This document shows, one piece after another, positions 62,763 through 64,000 of a stretch of 64,000 bases of DNA. Location: contig DGTR01000006.1 in NCBI GenBank assembly GCA_002394395.1, positions 1 to 64,000 on the forward strand. Direction: 5' to 3'. The translations under genes were made by a program, and so were the position numbers. The stretch is from Bacteroidales bacterium UBA4331 (lineage in GTDB: Bacteria; Bacteroidota; Bacteroidia; Bacteroidales; Paludibacteraceae). The number at the start of each line of letters is the position of its first letter. Position 1 is the stretch's first letter. Under the pieces are notes generated by a model. It was not told the origin of the DNA and ran no database searches. It was given only the letters and a program-made list of their open reading frames with translations.

Positions 62763-64000
62763 ATGAAACTCACAAAACCAATGAATATGAATCGATTACT
62801 TAGTGTTCTGGTTGTAGCTGCCTTAGCGTGGGCGGCACCTATCCATGCGGTTAGAAACTATTCTTGCGATTTTGAGTCGCAAGCCTCCCGCGATCGTTGG
62901 GTCCTTAACCCTGTGTCGAACGATAATATCTTGAGTCAGCTTACGAACAAATGGTATATCGGAGCGCCGGGTAATAATGGTCGTTCCGGTCAGAACGGAC
63001 TCTTTATTTCCGACGACGGTGGTGTTTCGGCGCATTATGCCAAGAAGGCATGTTGGGTTTTCGCCTATGATACCATTTCTTTGGATAATATCCCCGGCGA
63101 TTATAACATGACTTTCGATTATACGGCGATGGGTAATTTGGCCAGCGAATTTGATGGTCTTTATCTCCTGTGGATACCGGTGATTGATCCGGAGACAGGT
63201 GATTCCATTAAGGTCAACTCTATCCCGAACTCTTTCAAAATCATCCCTCCTGCGTATGAGAATTACGTCATCCGTCTCCAACCCGGAGCCCAGATGGATT
63301 ATCTGGCAGGATCTGCTACATGGCATCAGTGTGCCGTGAAGATCAAGGGCTCGAAATGTGACGGTACGCCCCACTATCTCGCTTTTGCTTGGACCAATGG
63401 TAATGACCTGCCGCAGCAACCCGGCGCGATGGTGGATAATATCAATATCACGGATGTGACTCCTTGTGCTGCGCCGACGAATCTGGTCGTTACGCCGAGC
63501 GGTACTACCGTGCAACTCTCCTGGCAAGGAGACGCTACTGCGGATTACGAGGTATCCGCCTTCTGCTATGAGACCAATACTTGGGCGGGACCGAAGATCG
63601 TTACCGGTACCCAGACTTCCTTTACAGCGCTCCCTGCCGGACAAACGGACTTTATTATCCGTACGAAATGTGATGATGACCACTATAGCCTCAAGACGAT
63701 TGTCTCCCGACTCATCTATTATCCCGATCAGATGTGTGTGGACTATCTGAATTTGGATAATGCCGTTTGTTATGTCAATAACTCTGCCCCGAATAGTTCG
63801 GCGGACTTTGAGGACTTCCGAGTGCAGCGCGTGGATAACGGCCCCGAGAAGAAATCCAGCCGTCATACCGTCCATTTCGACCGTACGGAGACAGAGCCGC
63901 GTACCGGTGGTCTGGCTAAGACCGTTCCCGATGGCGAGTTCGCTTCTGTCCGTCTCGGTAACTGGGATTCCAACGACGAGGCGGAGCGTATAGAGTTTAC
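62763..64000 (+). CDS. Large adhesin-like protein, paralog of 59550 (3' end beyond the window)
   Basis: At least 412 residues; the frame stays open to the last base. The start is the ATG at 62763, with in-frame ATGs at 62781 and 62787 (MNRLLSVLVVAALAWA), the last giving the most compact signal peptide. N-terminal module YSCDFESQASRDRWVLNP, NKWYIGAPG and GLFISDDGG; a fibronectin-III-like domain near 235-320 (LVVTPSGTTVQLSW); then the start of the shared domain (CVDYLNLDN, SRHTVHFD, ASVRLGNW). It follows 59550 by 6 nt and is surely in the same operon. A T9SS C-terminal domain is expected outside the window. Confidence 0.85.
   Translation, partial: MKLTKPMNMNRLLSVLVVAALAWAAPIHAVRNYSCDFESQASRDRWVLNPVSNDNILSQLTNKWYIGAPGNNGRSGQNGLFISDDGGVSAHYAKKACWVFAYDTISLDNIPGDYNMTFDYTAMGNLASEFDGLYLLWIPVIDPETGDSIKVNSIPNSFKIIPPAYENYVIRLQPGAQMDYLAGSATWHQCAVKIKGSKCDGTPHYLAFAWTNGNDLPQQPGAMVDNINITDVTPCAAPTNLVVTPSGTTVQLSWQGDATADYEVSAFCYETNTWAGPKIVTGTQTSFTALPAGQTDFIIRTKCDDDHYSLKTIVSRLIYYPDQMCVDYLNLDNAVCYVNNSAPNSSADFEDFRVQRVDNGPEKKSSRHTVHFDRTETEPRTGGLAKTVPDGEFASVRLGNWDSNDEAERIEF

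Overview
The window comes from a member of the Bacteroidota, most likely Bacteroidales. Nearly every promoter I can see has the Bacteroidetes form: a TTG/TTTG box, 20-21 bases, then TAnnTTTG. The genes fit this: BACON-domain lipoproteins, a GldJ-like type IX secretion (T9SS) lipoprotein, several very large secreted adhesin-like proteins with T9SS-like C-termini, DUF4143-type ATPases and a DUF3987 protein. Genus cannot be decided from the sequence alone.

Layout. 1-5.6 kb: tandem paralogous lipoproteins that share a signal peptide and, in part, BACON domains and a C-type-lectin-like C-terminal domain; one is a deletion pseudogene. 5.9-11.1 kb: two DUF4143-type AAA ATPases on either side of another BACON lipoprotein. 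11.3-19.5 kb: an apparent operon of a leucine-rich-repeat surface protein, a T9SS-sorted adhesin and a beta-barrel/OmpA protein. 19.6-21.6 kb: a small accessory segment (DUF3987 protein, an unknown protein, palindromic repeats). 21.7-37.7 kb: mostly housekeeping genes (dtd, an M16 peptidase, tdk, priA, a uridine-kinase-like protein, tRNA-Met, metG, folP-cdaA, gldJ, gcvH), interrupted by a third DUF4143 ATPase and an outer-membrane barrel gene. 37.9-56.1 kb: two giant adhesins of 3358 and 2608 residues. 56.3-64 kb: a second barrel / OmpA / adhesin / adhesin cluster that runs off the window.

How it fits together. The GldJ-like protein points to a T9SS. The giant and large proteins carry N-terminal signal peptides, jelly-roll plus fibronectin-III-like modules and T9SS-like tails, so they are probably exported to the cell surface. 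The recurring barrel family (17.6, 33.0, 56.3 and 57.3 kb), twice fused to carboxypeptidase-regulatory-like and OmpA peptidoglycan-binding domains, sits beside adhesins in two separate clusters. This suggests a surface-anchoring module that I cannot match to a named system.

The clearest sequence-level surprises are these: the last 23 codons of dtd occur a second time on the far side of a DUF4143 ATPase gene; a terminator-plus-promoter module recurs around two such ATPases; 33-nt tandem repeats holding mini-ORFs lie ahead of one ATPase; a 34-nt palindromic repeat is inserted in frame in the DUF3987 gene; and short tandem repeats of 7, 9 or 15 nt abut start codons.
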